From NCBI GenBank assembly GCA_010279815.1, contig QEOQ01000704.1:421026-474127 (forward strand): 53,102 nt of DNA, written 5' to 3'. The stretch is from Brachionus plicatilis (Eukaryota > Rotifera > Eurotatoria > Ploima > Brachionidae). The translations under genes and the position numbers were made by a program. A model generated the notes under the pieces. It was given only the letters and a program-made list of their open reading frames with translations, was not told where the DNA came from and searched no databases. The first letter of the stretch is position 1. Every line of letters starts with the position of its first letter. Below are positions 1 through 12,251 of the stretch, piece by piece.

Positions 1-1111
1 TAATCTTAGAATAAATCAAAAAATCTATCACAATTCCATAAAATTAAAAAAAAATGTTTTAACATGGTGTCGATGGGAACTATTCCAGTGGAATAAATCC
101 GGAAAATGAGGTTAAGCCCTGGAGTAGTCTGCAAGCGTTTACGGTAGTTAATTAGAATTTTAATGTATAAAAAAATATTCATTATTTTATTGTTTTAATG
201 TTCTTAATCATGAAAGTTTAAACAATAATTAAAAATTTGTCATAAAAATCTTTGATTGTTAGTTCTATTTTGATTAAACTACTCTTTTTTCTTTCATTTT
301 TTGCTCATAAATATATTTAAATTAAGATATTTAGAAAGCCATTTAAGTTGATTCATCAATTTTTAATTACAGATTATTGAGGTGCGTCTAAATTTTTGTG
401 CTAAAGTTTTTGATTGACATTTTTATGGTCTTTATTTAATTTCAATTTTTCAGCTAAGTGTAAAATCGAATTATCATGTATTTTATATCAATTTGAAGGG
501 CACAGTTAGTTTAATTTAGAATCAATTTTTTTAATAAATTTTCAAAACAAAGTTTAATTTTTTTATGTTTTACAAAATAAACATATGAAAAAAACTAGTG
601 CTTCTAAATTTTTGTGCAATTCTGTATTTTGCTAAAAGCAATTTTGCTTTATTAATTTTTAATTTCTTTTTCTTTATTAAACTTTGAATAAATAAATTCA
701 AATATTAATTTTTATTTAAACAATTTCAACACCTATAAATGATTATTGGAAAAAATATCTATAATTTTTAAGTTTCGATGAAATATTGTTTTCTGATCTT
801 AAATTAATTTGATTAATGAAATAAATTTAATTCAACCGGGAAAATATTAAAAAATTTGTGAATCTTTATTTAAAGATTTTATTTTGTATTAATGATCAAG
901 TGTAGCTATTTAATTAAAAATTTGTTAAAGATTCTCTCTTCTAATTAAAAAAAATTTAATTAACGGAAACATATCAGACTTTTGTAATGTTTTTGAGAGG
1001 TAGAAGGGGTGAAATTAATTGACACTGTAATTATAGAAATTATAATTATGAAAAAATCTTTTTCATAAGATTAATATTTTGTTTAAATTTTCTTAATGAA
1101 TTTTTTTTAAG
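1..1111. other. AT-rich sequence upstream of PDCD5 exons
   Basis: No coding exon could be recognised here. The stretch must lie in an intron of the PDCD5 gene, because the first visible exon at 1112 starts in mid-codon and the conserved N-terminal part of the protein is missing. A less AT-rich patch near 61-150 has no recognisable product. Confidence 0.4.
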
Positions 1112-1420
1112 TAAATACTTTGGCTCTCACTAAGCCAGAAAAAGCTCAAATGGTTGAAAACCATTTAGTACAGTTGGCCAGATCGGGTCAAATAATGGGA
1201 AAAGTTAATTTTGCTTAATTAATTAAGAATGCTTATTTTAAGCTTTTAATTTAGTTTGGTGAAGATCAATTGAAGAATTTGCTAGAAAAATTAAGTGAAC
1301 AAACTCAAAAGAAGACAGTTGTCAAAGTATTCTGGGAAAATTTTGCACCAAAAATTGTAATTATCTTTTGATTTTAAGTATGACCGAAGAAGAATGGCCA
1401 TTGACTCAGACGAAGATTGA
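1112..1420 (+). CDS. PDCD5: PDCD5 family DNA-binding protein (3' exons)
   Basis: Programmed cell death 5 family, a small conserved protein of nucleus and cytoplasm with a helical bundle core. Three exons are visible: 1112-1203, 1255-1326 and 1379-1420 (stop TGA 1418-1420). All junctions are GT-AG and phases agree (the first exon enters after one base of a codon; the other junctions are phase 0). The translation runs through TLALTKPEKAQMVENHLVQL, ARSGQIMGK, then FGEDQLKNLLEKLSEQTQ, KKTVVK, and ends RRRMAIDSDED. This follows the family pattern LALVKPEK...QxARxGQ...QQTxKxTxVKxxRR and the acidic MDSDED tail. The introns are about 51-52 bp. The N-terminal exon(s) are not in the window or not recognisable. 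An AATAAA at 1514-1519 could be the polyadenylation signal. The family call is firm. Confidence 0.9.
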
Positions 1421-1690
1421 AAATCGCTGATAAATCAGCATTTCTTATTCATGAGAATTAGATAAAGCAAATGTGTTTTTATAAGAATTTTTTTTTTTGC
1501 TAATATCGGTTTCAATAAAATTTCTGAAAAAAAAAATCAAAATTTACCAAAAAATTTTTATTAAAATTTTAATTTACATGGCACTACAATTAAATGACCG
1601 GAATAAATTTATCAAAAATTATTTATTGCTAAATAAATCATTCTCAAATTCCTAAATTAGCTAGTAAAATTTTCCAATCTAGCTAAATTA
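1421..1690. other. Convergent intergenic spacer, PDCD5 / GPCR 3' ends
   Basis: The spacer between two convergent stop codons. It contains AATAAA on the + strand at 1514-1519 and AATAAA on the minus strand (TTTATT at 1622-1627), suitable as poly(A) signals for PDCD5 and the receptor respectively. Nothing else was seen. Confidence 0.5.
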
Positions 1691-3160
1691 CTAAACAAAA
1701 GAATTTGACTGAATTTCGATTACACCTGACGGAAATCCGTCCAATTCAATACTTTTATTTCCGATTAAATTCTGATTTTTGATCATCAATTTAGACTTTT
1801 TATATTCTTTTATGGTTGTGGAAACAGTCTGTGTTGAATGAGATCTGAACATTTTTGTATCCACCAAACTAGTTGTTTTGGGAGTTTTTTTGCTGCGGAA
1901 AAACTCGACCAAATTCGATGGTTCTACTCTAATCTGAAACAATTTCCTACTTTTGCTAAGTTCACCTTTCTTTATTTTTTTGAAAGCCTCTAACGAAAAA
2001 GACACCTCTGCCAGTGATGAGCCATTTGCGCTCGACTCTCTTTCTCCATCAAGTTTTTTGAAGCAAAGTATTTTTTTGTAAAAATTCAGGCACTTGTTTT
2101 TGGAAATCATTGCTAAAAACTCTTCTCGAAAAAGCTTGGACAGAGCCGAGTAGAGAAAAAAATTGATGAGATAATTCATATTTTTGAGTAGAAATGTCAT
2201 ATTCTTGAAGTACTTTAGATATGGCCGCTCTTCTGATTCGGTGTCTGGTGGTCTTTGGATAAATACAGAAGAATCAGATGAAAAGTTGGACAAAATTTCA
2301 AAATTAAAATTTAAATAAATATTCTCATAGAACCAGTAGACTTGGAACGGAAATGTCAATACCATGAACGTAAAGGCCACTGTTACCAAAGTGATGCTCA
2401 AGTTGCGGTCATTTTTGGACTGATTCTGGAGCGAGCTGCTCGGATTCAATTGGCCCGGCGAACTGGCATCTGTCTGCGACAAGCTGTGCTCACTAATTTC
2501 TGTGATTTTTTTCAGAGTTGACTTTTCTCGTTTAGTGCTAATTGATCGAGCAGTAAAAGGTCTCAGTCGTAGCTTGAAAACTATCATTAGATTTAGATAA
2601 AAGAGTACAAAAAAGGGCAGTATGTAGACGATCACTACCGAAATGAAGCCGAAAATGTAATAGATGTTTTCATTTGACAGCTGGCACTCTTTGACCATGG
2701 TTCCGTCAGGGTAAGTTGACTCAGTGAGGTGAAGAGAAAAGGGAAAATAGGAGAAAAATGCCAAAGAAAACAAGAACAAGGCCGATATTATGAACAAAAC
2801 ACGTTTGTTCGTGAATTTTCGCTGTTTTTCCCACGGTTTACACACAGCGTACCATCTTTCAAGAGATATCAGAATTATGATCCAAGAACTGTTCGAGCTG
2901 GATATCAAATCGGCATATCCGTGAAGATTGCACCATAGAGTGTTATTAACAAAGTAGAAGTGAAAAAAAACTTCATCAAGCCATGAGAGCAAGAGTGGCA
3001 TGGTCAACACACTTGTGTCCGAGATGGCCAAAGCAATCATGGACAAAGAAACGCAATATTTGCGCATTTTTCGCCGGCAAAAAACCATAATTGTCAACAA
3101 GTTTAATATACTGCCTGTCACTACCAATATAGGTGTCCATATATAACGAAATTCAACCAT
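1691..3160 (-). CDS. Rhodopsin-class (class A) G protein-coupled receptor
   Basis: A 489-aa uninterrupted ORF with seven hydrophobic segments, predicted to be a plasma membrane receptor, probably for a peptide. Segments lie near residues 6-29, 38-60, 82-104, 119-142, 165-196, 254-281 and 322-345. Class A landmarks are N20 in TM1 (GSILN), D48 in TM2 (LAISD), C77 before TM3 pairing with C159 in loop 2, an ERW triplet at 101-103 in place of DRY, P182 in TM5, and NFFLY at 333-337 in place of NPxxY. TM6 reads FMVLTFPF, so proline is kept but the usual CW pair is absent. Loop 3 is long (about 198-254) and Ser/Thr-rich, and the cytoplasmic tail is about 145 aa. The N-terminus is only about six residues long, so an upstream coding exon is possible. 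The ATG at 3158-3160 is the first in frame. The ligand is unknown. Confidence 0.88.
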   Translation of the reverse strand: MVEFRYIWTPILVVTGSILNLLTIMVFCRRKMRKYCVSLSMIALAISDTSVLTMPLLLSWLDEVFFHFYFVNNTLWCNLHGYADLISSSNSSWIIILISLERWYAVCKPWEKQRKFTNKRVLFIISALFLFSLAFFSYFPFSLHLTESTYPDGTMVKECQLSNENIYYIFGFISVVIVYILPFFVLFYLNLMIVFKLRLRPFTARSISTKREKSTLKKITEISEHSLSQTDASSPGQLNPSSSLQNQSKNDRNLSITLVTVAFTFMVLTFPFQVYWFYENIYLNFNFEILSNFSSDSSVFIQRPPDTESEERPYLKYFKNMTFLLKNMNYLINFFLYSALSKLFREEFLAMISKNKCLNFYKKILCFKKLDGERESSANGSSLAEVSFSLEAFKKIKKGELSKSRKLFQIRVEPSNLVEFFRSKKTPKTTSLVDTKMFRSHSTQTVSTTIKEYKKSKLMIKNQNLIGNKSIELDGFPSGVIEIQSNSFV

Positions 3161-6100
3161 TTTGTATTCTTTTTTTTACATTTATTAATTAATTTTTTTT
3201 GTGTTGGATCTAAATAAAAAATTGAACAATAAAATATTAGTTTTTATATTTAAAATTATATTAGTCCTTTCACCACTGGTGTATCACTTGATCTTTTCAA
3301 TATCAAATTAAATAATTTAAAATTATTTCCTTTGCATTTTTTGAGGATTTAATTAGTTAAAATATAATGAACAAAATTTTTTTTATTCTAGAAAATGAAA
3401 AACAACAGGATAGTTTTCTTAAAGAATGGAATTTAAATTTTAAAGATTCTAGATCGACATTTGTACTGAGATTGCTATTTTGGAACTTCTCATCAAGCTA
3501 AGCCATTCTAATTAGGCAAGAGAAATTTTGTTGCTTGGAAGATTAAAAAAATTTAAATGTTGAGTTAAATATTTTTGTTGATTTCTTATAAAGCCAAATC
3601 ATATAATTTAATCATTTTGATTAAATTGAGTATAGTATTTTTTTCTATGTTCTTTAATAATAAATTGTCTATGACAGAAAAAAAATTTTTGAAAAGGAAA
3701 TTATTATTTTGCTACAGTCATTTAATGTTAGAATTTTTAAGAAAAATCTCGAACAAACAGAATTTTTTTAACTAGATGGATGTCTAAATCAAAGTTAAGC
3801 CTAAGGAAACAATTTTTACTATGAAAAAAATAAGCAAAATTTTAATGGCTTAAATGTTTTTTTAAAATTTTATTAATTTGACTCTTTATCTTATTGAAGT
3901 TAGTAGTATGGATTTTCTTTTTAATTAGTTAAAATTAAGAACATTTTAAAATATCTTGAACATGTTTTAATTTATAAAAATTAATTAAAAAACAAACAAA
4001 CTTTAAACTTGAAATCGGTTTAATCAGCCAAATTAATCAATAATATAAATCTTTGAGAAAAAAAAACAAATTTTTAATTATTTTTATGGAAAAATGAACA
4101 TCTAATTGATCTTTTTAAATCGTAGTGCTCTACATTTTAGTATTCCATTTTTGGCAAAATCTCAAATCAAAACCAACTAGTGAAACTTAAAACTTTTTAT
4201 AGCTAAAGCCTTGAATTATCCAAAAAAATTCTAACTTTTGTCCAATTGTAGGTATTTTAAAAATTACTTAAGCTTATTTAATCTTTAGCTAAGTGTTATG
4301 ATTAAAGAGCGGGCTGAAAAAAATTCAAATCAATAATCGAAAAATAAACATAATATGTAGCTGCTTGAGAAGATATAAGAAGTTTATTATTTAATCCAAA
4401 TACAAAGCTTCATTAAGACTGATAAATACTTTTTAATGAAGCATATAACTTTTATTAAGGTTTGATAAGAAAAACCTGAGGTTTTTAGAATTCAATTAAT
4501 TCTGTAAAGTTAAAAATTTTATTCAGCTGCACAAGCAATTATCTGACTCTTTTTTTTCTTTAATTTTGATCATTAATTTTTAATAAAATGAAAAAGATTA
4601 CCTTATTTTTTATTTAAAATAAAAATTAACAAAGTGAGAAATTCACTCAACCAATTTAAAAATTATTTTCCAAATTTAAATTGATTTTAAAATTAATATC
4701 TATGCAATGCTTTATACTTGTTAAAACTAGGATAAAGCTTAGATTTGATCGGATTCATCTAAATCGATGATAGAATCACGAAATGTAATGTGATACAAAT
4801 TGGCATATCACAATAGAATAATTCTAGTCTTGCCTTAAAAAAATAAATTATTTGATTCCGATTGTATTTTTTTCAAATTTTACTCTTATTTAATTTCTCA
4901 TTAAATTTTCATGACTTGAATTTTTTCATGAGAGGAGTAAGATTTTACGAAATCTAATTTTTGATTTAGAAGGTTTTTACATTTTCGAATCATACAGGGA
5001 CTTAAATACATTTAGAGTATTCATTTAATTTTAAATGATCTTTAAATTCATAAATTTATAATTATCATGTGATAGAAAATACTGATTTTTTCCAGACCAA
5101 ATTATTGCTGGCTAAAATTCCTGATATATTAAAGCAAGAATTTTTGCACTTAAATTTTGGTCATTGAAAATGGTGTCCAATGTCAACCATTGTAAGTTTA
5201 TGTCAAAAAACAGCATGTATTTCTTATTCAATTCATATTATAGATTTTAAATCTTTTGATCAGAGTTAAAATCTCAGTTAGACCATATTTTTTTTAACAA
5301 AAAACTTTTATTTTGAAGAAAAATTTTCAAAAATTAAAAAATCAAAAAAATTGTTTCAAATAAAACTTTAAAAAATAGAATTTGGGAAAAAAATAAAAGC
5401 AAATTATTCTAATAAAAAATTTGATTTGGACTCACGAATCAAGCCTGGTTTAGATCAAATGAAAAAAATCTAATGTTCCCTTAAAATTCAACTAAAAACT
5501 TTTCTTGCTTTTTTGGTTATAAAATTATTCATAAACGAATAAATTTTATTTTTTTTCAATTTTTCAGATTTTTAGAAAGGAAGAAGACTGATAATTAAAC
5601 AAATAGGAAAATAAACTTTTAAATAATTGTTTCGTATGTTTTCGATATAAATGCATTAACTTGTTGGTATTTTCCTTTTCAAATTTGGATTAAATTTTAG
5701 TTTTTAGTTCTTTTTATGATTTAATAAGCTTAAAAATTATGTAAAAAGTTGAGCCAATTCTGATTTTTTAATTAAAGTATCAAATTTGTTAGACTTTTAA
5801 TTTTTTACCAAAAATTGTGCTAAAAAATAAAGCTTTATATCGGTTTTTAGAATAGATAATCACGAAACCTCCAAGCGATTAAGTCTTAAAAATAGACTTT
5901 TTGGATTATATTTTTTGTGATTATTTAGGAGTTAATCATTATATTTTTGGGACTCTTTTAATTCAAATCTCTTAAGAAAAAGGTAAAATCAAAGAACTTG
6001 CTTTGAAAGGAGAAAGAGCTAATAGAGTAGTGGCATAATCCGAATGATATAATAAACCAAACCGATTTGTGTTACAATCGGTTTCAAAAATTAAAAAAAT

Positions 6101-8210
6101 TAATTTTTGCAAAATTCAAATTTTAAAATATTCTTTTGATTTAAATCACTAAACTCTATCAATGTACATATAAAGGAAAACTTTGGATTCTTTAATAAAC
6201 AATTGGTGCTTAAATTTATTTTGATTTTTTCTTTTTGCTTAATTTTTAATTTGATTAATTTTAATTATTATTTCTTTTCAGATATTTAATTTGTATCATA
6301 TATTTTTTTGGGGTATTTCTGTTTTATTTTTAACTTTTTTCTAAAATTCACAAAAACAATTTTTTTATTCTATTTTTAAATCACATGAGGTCTAAAAAGA
6401 AGGCATAAAACCGTTTGAGAGAGTCCTAGGGGTATATCCCTCAAAAATATTAAAAAAAAAAAAAAAAAAAAAATTTCATTTTAGAGTTTTTTTTCTTTTA
6501 AGTTTGTCAATTTATTTTGCTTAAACTTAGGTTTAACTAAAACTTGTATTTTGTTCAAATTTAAATTTAAATCTCTAAACCAATCTTTAAAATATTTAAA
6601 TCACTTAACTAAGTTCTTTCTTTAAAATTTTAAATAAAATTTAAAATTGACACTTTAATATTTTATTAAACAATCGAAATGATGCTGGCAATTAAAAAAT
6701 ATGCTATTTTGATCATATAATGAAAACCCAATTTAAAGCAATTTAAAACAAAAAATTAGGCGCTGTCTCTTTATGAGACCACCCAGCATCGTTATGTAAT
6801 CGACACCTCTACAAGAAACAAAAATTCCTAAATCTTATTTAAGTATCTAAGCCATGGTAAATACCTTAAAAACTATCAAATGATCAAAATTTTTTAAAAG
6901 AGATATTTGAATTTTTAAATATCTCTTTTATATTTTAACCAAATCATTTTTAGGTTCATTCTGTATGTATAAGAGAGTTTATGATAGAGTTAGATACGAT
7001 ATATGAGGGCAATTTTTTAATTCAAAAATAAAAAAATAATTTTAATGATATTATCTAAGTATTTTTTTATAATCTTTTCAAATCTAATGTCTATTTAAAT
7101 CTATCAAATCATCCGAATAAGCATTTTCTAATCGGCTTGTTAAATATTATTGTAAACAAAATCTAGCTTTTAAATGTCATTAAATTTTGAGTAAGCTACT
7201 CTTTCGAAACTTCAAATCAAATGAATAAATAGAACCATTCTTTTTTAAATAAAATTTTAACTTAAAAAAATCTTTTGCTTCTCCGTAAAGGTGGTGAAAT
7301 TAAATCAATAAGAAATACTTGTTTGAAATTTTTTAAATTGAAGATTGAAGACTTAGAACATTCAAAATCTGGTGGAAAGAAGAAAAAGAGGTGATCTTAT
7401 TCAATAGTCCAAGTTCATGCATGGAATAGAATTTTTTAAAAATAGCAACAATATTATGTCACAAAAAACCAAGGAATAGGCCTCTGCTTCAAATATCACA
7501 AAGAAATTTCGAGGATGAATAGAAATAATTTTTTTGAGTGAGATAACCTGGTCAGCACTAAATAAAAAAAAAAGTCTTTCTAATTAATCTTAATTTATTT
7601 TATTTGTACAGGTTAACTTACAAAGATTCTTAAAATAATTCATTTTTAGACTTGGGAAAAATTTCTATTATTATAAAGTAAATTGTTTAAAATCTTTAAT
7701 ATTCTTAATTTGATTTCTTCTAAGATTACTAATCAATATCATAGATTATCTTAAAAAAATCTTCAGAATTTAACAATTCTAAAGAAAATATTACAAGTTT
7801 TATAAAAGAATATCATAAGAATCTTATATATTGCATTTTCCTTTAAATTCTTAAAAAAATTTAAAGCGGAAACATTATTTTACCTGGTTTTTAGTCTTAA
7901 ATCGATTCTAAAAGTGGTTTAAAAAAATCGTGGAGCACAATATATCTTTTTTACTGCTTCAATAATTGTCTTTATTAAGATTATCTTAATAAGTTTATTT
8001 GACTCTAATTTGCGTAAACTTTTAAATATCTTTTACTGAACATTTAATCAACTGGAGAATTAAATTTAACTCTAAAAGGGCTATAATATTAGTTTCTAGT
8101 TGACTAGTTCTCTTTATGAGGCAAAATTTTACTTGAGTGGAATTGAAGTGAATGACGAAATGAAATGAAGCAAGTGTCGATTTCTCTTTTAGTTTTTTAA
8201 ATTTTTTTTA
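3161..8210. other. Gene desert, very AT-rich
   Basis: No ORF with recognisable domains and no exon-like conservation was found on either strand. There are long A and T runs, including about 22 A's at 6452-6473. A slightly less AT-rich patch near 6755-6815 and another near 7320-7560 have no identifiable content. Confidence 0.5.
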
Positions 8211-8300
8211 AATTCAACACACTACTTATATAAATAGTCTAAAAGTCCTTACTCTTTAGGAGAGATTAAAGAATAAATTGAAAATTTTGCAAAATAATAT
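8211..8300. repeat. Direct repeat copy 1 (~90 bp)
   Basis: This stretch matches 8697-8786 in the same orientation over about 90 bp with scattered differences. Shared blocks include CAACACACTACT-like sequence, AATAGTCTA, AGTCCT, CTCTTTAGGAGAGA and GAATAAATTGAAA. A GC-richer patch lies between the copies at about 8395-8510. The pair looks like the ends of a decayed mobile element or LTR-like direct repeats, but no coding sequence supports a class. Confidence 0.6.
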
Positions 8301-8696
8301 ATTTATTTATTTCAAAAATTACGCCAGATTCAGCGATGATAATAAAAATAAATATAAAAGTAAATAAATTTTTTTTTTGGACGAATTTCAGAGACAAGTC
8401 GTCATTGAGGAGAGAGGTCCGGTGCACCCATTCCAGCACCTCTTAAATGTAATATTTAATTCTCAAGTCCGCTCGGAAAGGATACCGATCCATACTGATT
8501 AGATCTAGAGTAATATTTTTTTTAATACTTCATGGCATTCTATCATTAAAAGTGAACTTTAACTAGTAATTTTAATTCAGTGGATATTTTTTTCAGGTTT
8601 TCTAAACAGTATTTTATCGAATCACAGATTCCATTTTGACTGTTTTTCCTATCTTCAAACTTGATTTCTCTAAGTTTGGTGTCTATATAAAATGTA

Positions 8697-8786
8697 AATT
8701 TAACACACTACTGATCCAAATAGTCTAGAAGTCCTAACTCTTTAGGAGAGAGAAAAGAATAAATTGAAAGTTTTGCAAAATAAAAT
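8697..8786. repeat. Direct repeat copy 2 (~90 bp)
   Basis: Partner of 8211-8300. The distance between copy starts is about 486 bp. It contains the same CTCTTTAGGAGAGA block. Confidence 0.6.
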
Positions 8787-8849
8787 AAGAAAATTGTTTG
8801 ACTTAAGATCTTATTTTCAAATTTCAGAATCGGTAAAAGTTAATAATAG

Positions 8850-9150
8850 AGAAAGTTTTTTTTTCGGAGAATTTTTATTTAAAAAAAAATAGAGAATTAA
8901 TTTATTAGAGAATGAAAATTATAACAGAAAATAGTTTTTTTAGAGAATTTTTATTTTAGAGGAAAAAATTTTTTAGAGAATTTTTATTTTATAGAGGAAA
9001 AAAAAGAAATAATTAAGTGTTAATAAAATGGAGAATTAATTTATTAGAGAATGAAAACTATAACAGAAAATAGTTTTTTTAAAGAATTTTTATTTTAGAA
9101 AAAAAAATGAGATAATTAAGTATTGATAAAATAGAGAATTAGCTATTGAG
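8850..9150. repeat. Imperfect tandem repeat, period ~139 bp
   Basis: The block AGAGAATTAATTTATTAGAG recurs at 8891 and, with one change at its first base, at 9030. After each copy comes ATAACAGAAAATAGTTTTTTT and then AGAATTTTTATTTTAGA-like sequence. A partial third unit begins near 9131. The AGAGAATTTTTATTT motif recurs several times in between. This looks like tandem duplication of AT-rich noncoding DNA. Confidence 0.6.
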
Positions 9151-11850
9151 CATTTAAATATTCTAAACTTGATGATGATTCAATCATTATTTCGATTTTT
9201 TTTGTCAATAAATTAGTAAAATATTGTAAAAGACATAAAACCAAAACAAAAAATTGATATTTAAGAAAGTAAATTAGAGAATTTTTATTTTTTTAATGCC
9301 GTTGTATAACCACACTAATTAATCAATTAATAGAAAAGCAAATCCACGAATAAATAATTCGTTTGAAATTAGTTTTAAAAACTTATTTTTCTCTTCTCTA
9401 TCTTTTAAATTCTCTATTTTTCAAAATTATTTATCAATCTTTTATAGAATATGAACAAAAAATGATGAAGTGCTGTTTTGAAATGTCTTTACCGAATATT
9501 TAAATTATTTAATAAAATTTAGATCGGAGAAAACTAAAAATTGAAGTAAAATATTTTTTTAAATAAAAAAATAAATTGATAATTTTGAAAATGAATTGAG
9601 AAAAAAAGTCAAGATAACTTGATATTTAGTACTTTTATCAATCAAATATAGTTTCAATAATTTGATTTTTAGCATAAAAATTCAAGTTATTTTGACTTGT
9701 TTCTTAATTAGAAATCAAATTAAATAACATAAAAATCAAATTTAGCATAAAAATCAAATTAATAACTTAGCATCTAGTACTTTTTTTTATCAATAATTTA
9801 TTCTTTGACACTGAATTAGAAGACCAGGAACAGGAATGATGATGATTGGAATAATTTCTTTTCTTTTCTCTGCACTAAAAGCCCAAGAACTTGATGCCAT
9901 AATTAATATTGAATTCTCAGGTTTAAGATTAAGATGAAAGTTGTTGGGCACCAATTCTTGGGCTTTTAGTGTAACTTTATCTTGCAGACTAAATAAAATA
10001 GACAGTAGCTTAAGCTGGTATAATTATTATAGATCCTCAAATCCAACCTTAAGTGATTTCATGTTCGATTACAAGCAGGGCAAAAAAGAAGTAATAATCC
10101 GTTTTAAGCAGTCTGGGGGTCTGCTATAAATTTATGTTTTATAAATTAAATAAATAAAGTGGTTTCAGATTTTTCCCTTTTTAAATATCCGATTTCCCGA
10201 TTTTACTTTTCACTTAGTTATTTAATCTAAATTTTTTTAATATTTAAAAGATTGCTTCTTTAAATAACCGGAGTTGAATTTTTAAGATTTTAATATTTAT
10301 TTAAATGTTCTTAATAAAATTTGAATTTATCTTTAAATTAATATGCCACAAAATAAATTCTTCAAGTTAATAAAAATTTGATTGTTTTTTTTTAATCAAT
10401 TAGATAAAAATAATCAATAAAAAAATCTTTAAATGTCTTATCTCATACGTCATGTTAATTTTAAAATGTTTCAAATTTTTTAAACTAATTTGTAGTGTTT
10501 TCTCGAGCTTTTGTCCTGGGTTCCAGTTCCGATTTTGATCTTGAGAAGAACAAAGTTCAGTTTTTTCCAAAACCATCCAGATTTATTATCAACTTATTAT
10601 TATTAAACAACTAATACATTATAGGTACATTATCTTCTCCTGACTAAATGATTTAAGTAAAAAAAAAGATTAAAAATAAAAAGTAAAATGCTTTAAAAAA
10701 TTCAACATGAAAAAAACCAATATTTACCATTTAAGTCTTAAATGTTAGAGAGATTTCTCAATTATTTTGTTATCAAAATACGGAATCAAAATCTGATGAA
10801 ACTATAAAAAATATGTTAACTGAAAATTTTATTTGACAGATTGACTTATTTTCAACTGATATTAATTTTATCGTTGATGTAAATATCCAGTTTTATTTTC
10901 AACTATGAAAAGAATATTTAAATCAAGCTTACTAAAACCTTTTTTTTGTTCTAATAAACATTTTTATTAAAATTAAAAGGAAAAAATATGTTTTTTTTTT
11001 TTATTTGATAATTTACTATCATTTAATATCCTTCATAATTGATTTATACTATCAAAAATTTGAAAAAAAAATAGTGTTTTTTATTTATCAACCCAGAGTT
11101 TTAATCAATTTTTTTATTTAATTCGGATGGCTTCACACCGTCCTACCTGGATAAAATTATCAAAATTAATTAATACAAATTTTTCAAAATTTTATTTAAA
11201 AAGCTCATGTGATTTTGTTATCTAATGATTAATACTTTTCTTTTTTTGAACGCAAAAAGAACTAATTATAAAATTCTAATAATAGTTAAGACAAAGAAAA
11301 TTTAGATTTTTTATGGGCAAGTGTTAAGATTTAATTTGGTTCACTTAGTCACCAATATTGCATGAAATTAAATTACCACATAATTAAATCCTTCTAATAA
11401 TTTTTATTTGGAATTGAAAATTCCATTTTTAACTCGTGATTTACCTTTTGATTACAACTTTTTATTTTGTACTATTAAAATTGCTATTAAATTTTTAATA
11501 AATATTTTACGCTGAGGGAACTAAATTAAGAAAAAAAATATACTTGATATAGTTCAATTAAGATATCTAAATTTAAAAGATCAAATTCAAACTGTAAATT
11601 AATGCTTACATTTATTTTCAATATTAAAAGCATTTTATCAAAATAATAATTGAAACTTAATCTTTTTAAATTGTAATTTGGACCAACAAAATGACTATGA
11701 CAGGTTGGAATGGTATAAATAAAATCTACCTTCTATTTCAGCCGAATAGTTACTTGCAATAGAAATAAATTTTATAAAAAAATATAAAAACTACTAAAGG
11801 CCAATGTAGCATGAATTCGAATCTTTTAAAAAATTTTTTTTTTAAGAAAC
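9151..11850. other. AT-rich intergenic DNA with a long-armed hairpin
   Basis: No supported gene. An inverted repeat has arms at 9873-9892 and 9952-9971 (CACTAAAAGCCCAAGAACTT and its near-complement). A coding-looking stretch at 9941-10129 lacks an ATG and matches nothing I recognise. Less AT-rich patches at about 10500-10560 and 11125-11150 could be decayed element ends. Otherwise nothing was seen. Confidence 0.4.
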
Positions 11851-11854
11851 ACAA

Positions 11855-11970
11855 TAATCCACGTTCTTCAGCCTGCTTTGTTATCTGAGGAAAGCTTGAA
11901 GAAAAAATTTCAGAATGCTCCTACTAAAATTATATTATTATGGCTTCCAGTTAATGCCCCCTTAATGTTG
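11855..11970 (-). repeat. Inverted repeat arm, probable RTE LINE 3' tail
   Basis: Read on the minus strand this segment matches 15107-15215 of the plus strand with indels. Shared blocks include CCACGTTCTTCAGC, GCTTGAAGAAAAAATTTCA and ATGCTCCT, plus the GGCTTCCAGTT / GGCCTCCAGTT end. The right copy lies directly downstream of RTE-type reverse transcriptase sequence. This arm is therefore probably a second, inverted 3' tail of the same LINE family, not a true transposon terminus. Confidence 0.6.
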
Positions 11971-12242
11971 AATTTTCAAGAATTTAAACTCGTTATTGTC
12001 AGGAAATAACAACATTAGTGAAAGACAAAGAAGGTCGTATCTTAACAACTGAAAGAGAGCAAGGACAAAGATGAGTTGAGCACTTTAGAGAAGTTCTAAA
12101 TAGACCTGAACCAGCTAGCACTGACCTCGATATTGACAGAGAAGTTCCTAGCCAAAAAGAAATAGAAACTGCGATTAAGGCTCTGAAGAGCAGAAAAGCC
12201 CCGAGTATTGACGGAGTCACGGCAGAAATGTTGAAAGCTGAC

Positions 12243-12251
12243 GGTAGGATC
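12243..12251. repeat. 9-bp target-site duplication (left)
   Basis: GGTAGGATC, repeated exactly at 12722-12730, flanking the foldback element at 12252-12721. Removing the element and one copy restores the open LINE reading frame across the junction. Confidence 0.85.

Noticed and set aside
9941..10129. 62-codon ORF
   Set aside because: It has no ATG (begins at TTG just after a stop) and no recognisable family. Kept only as a note in the region entry.
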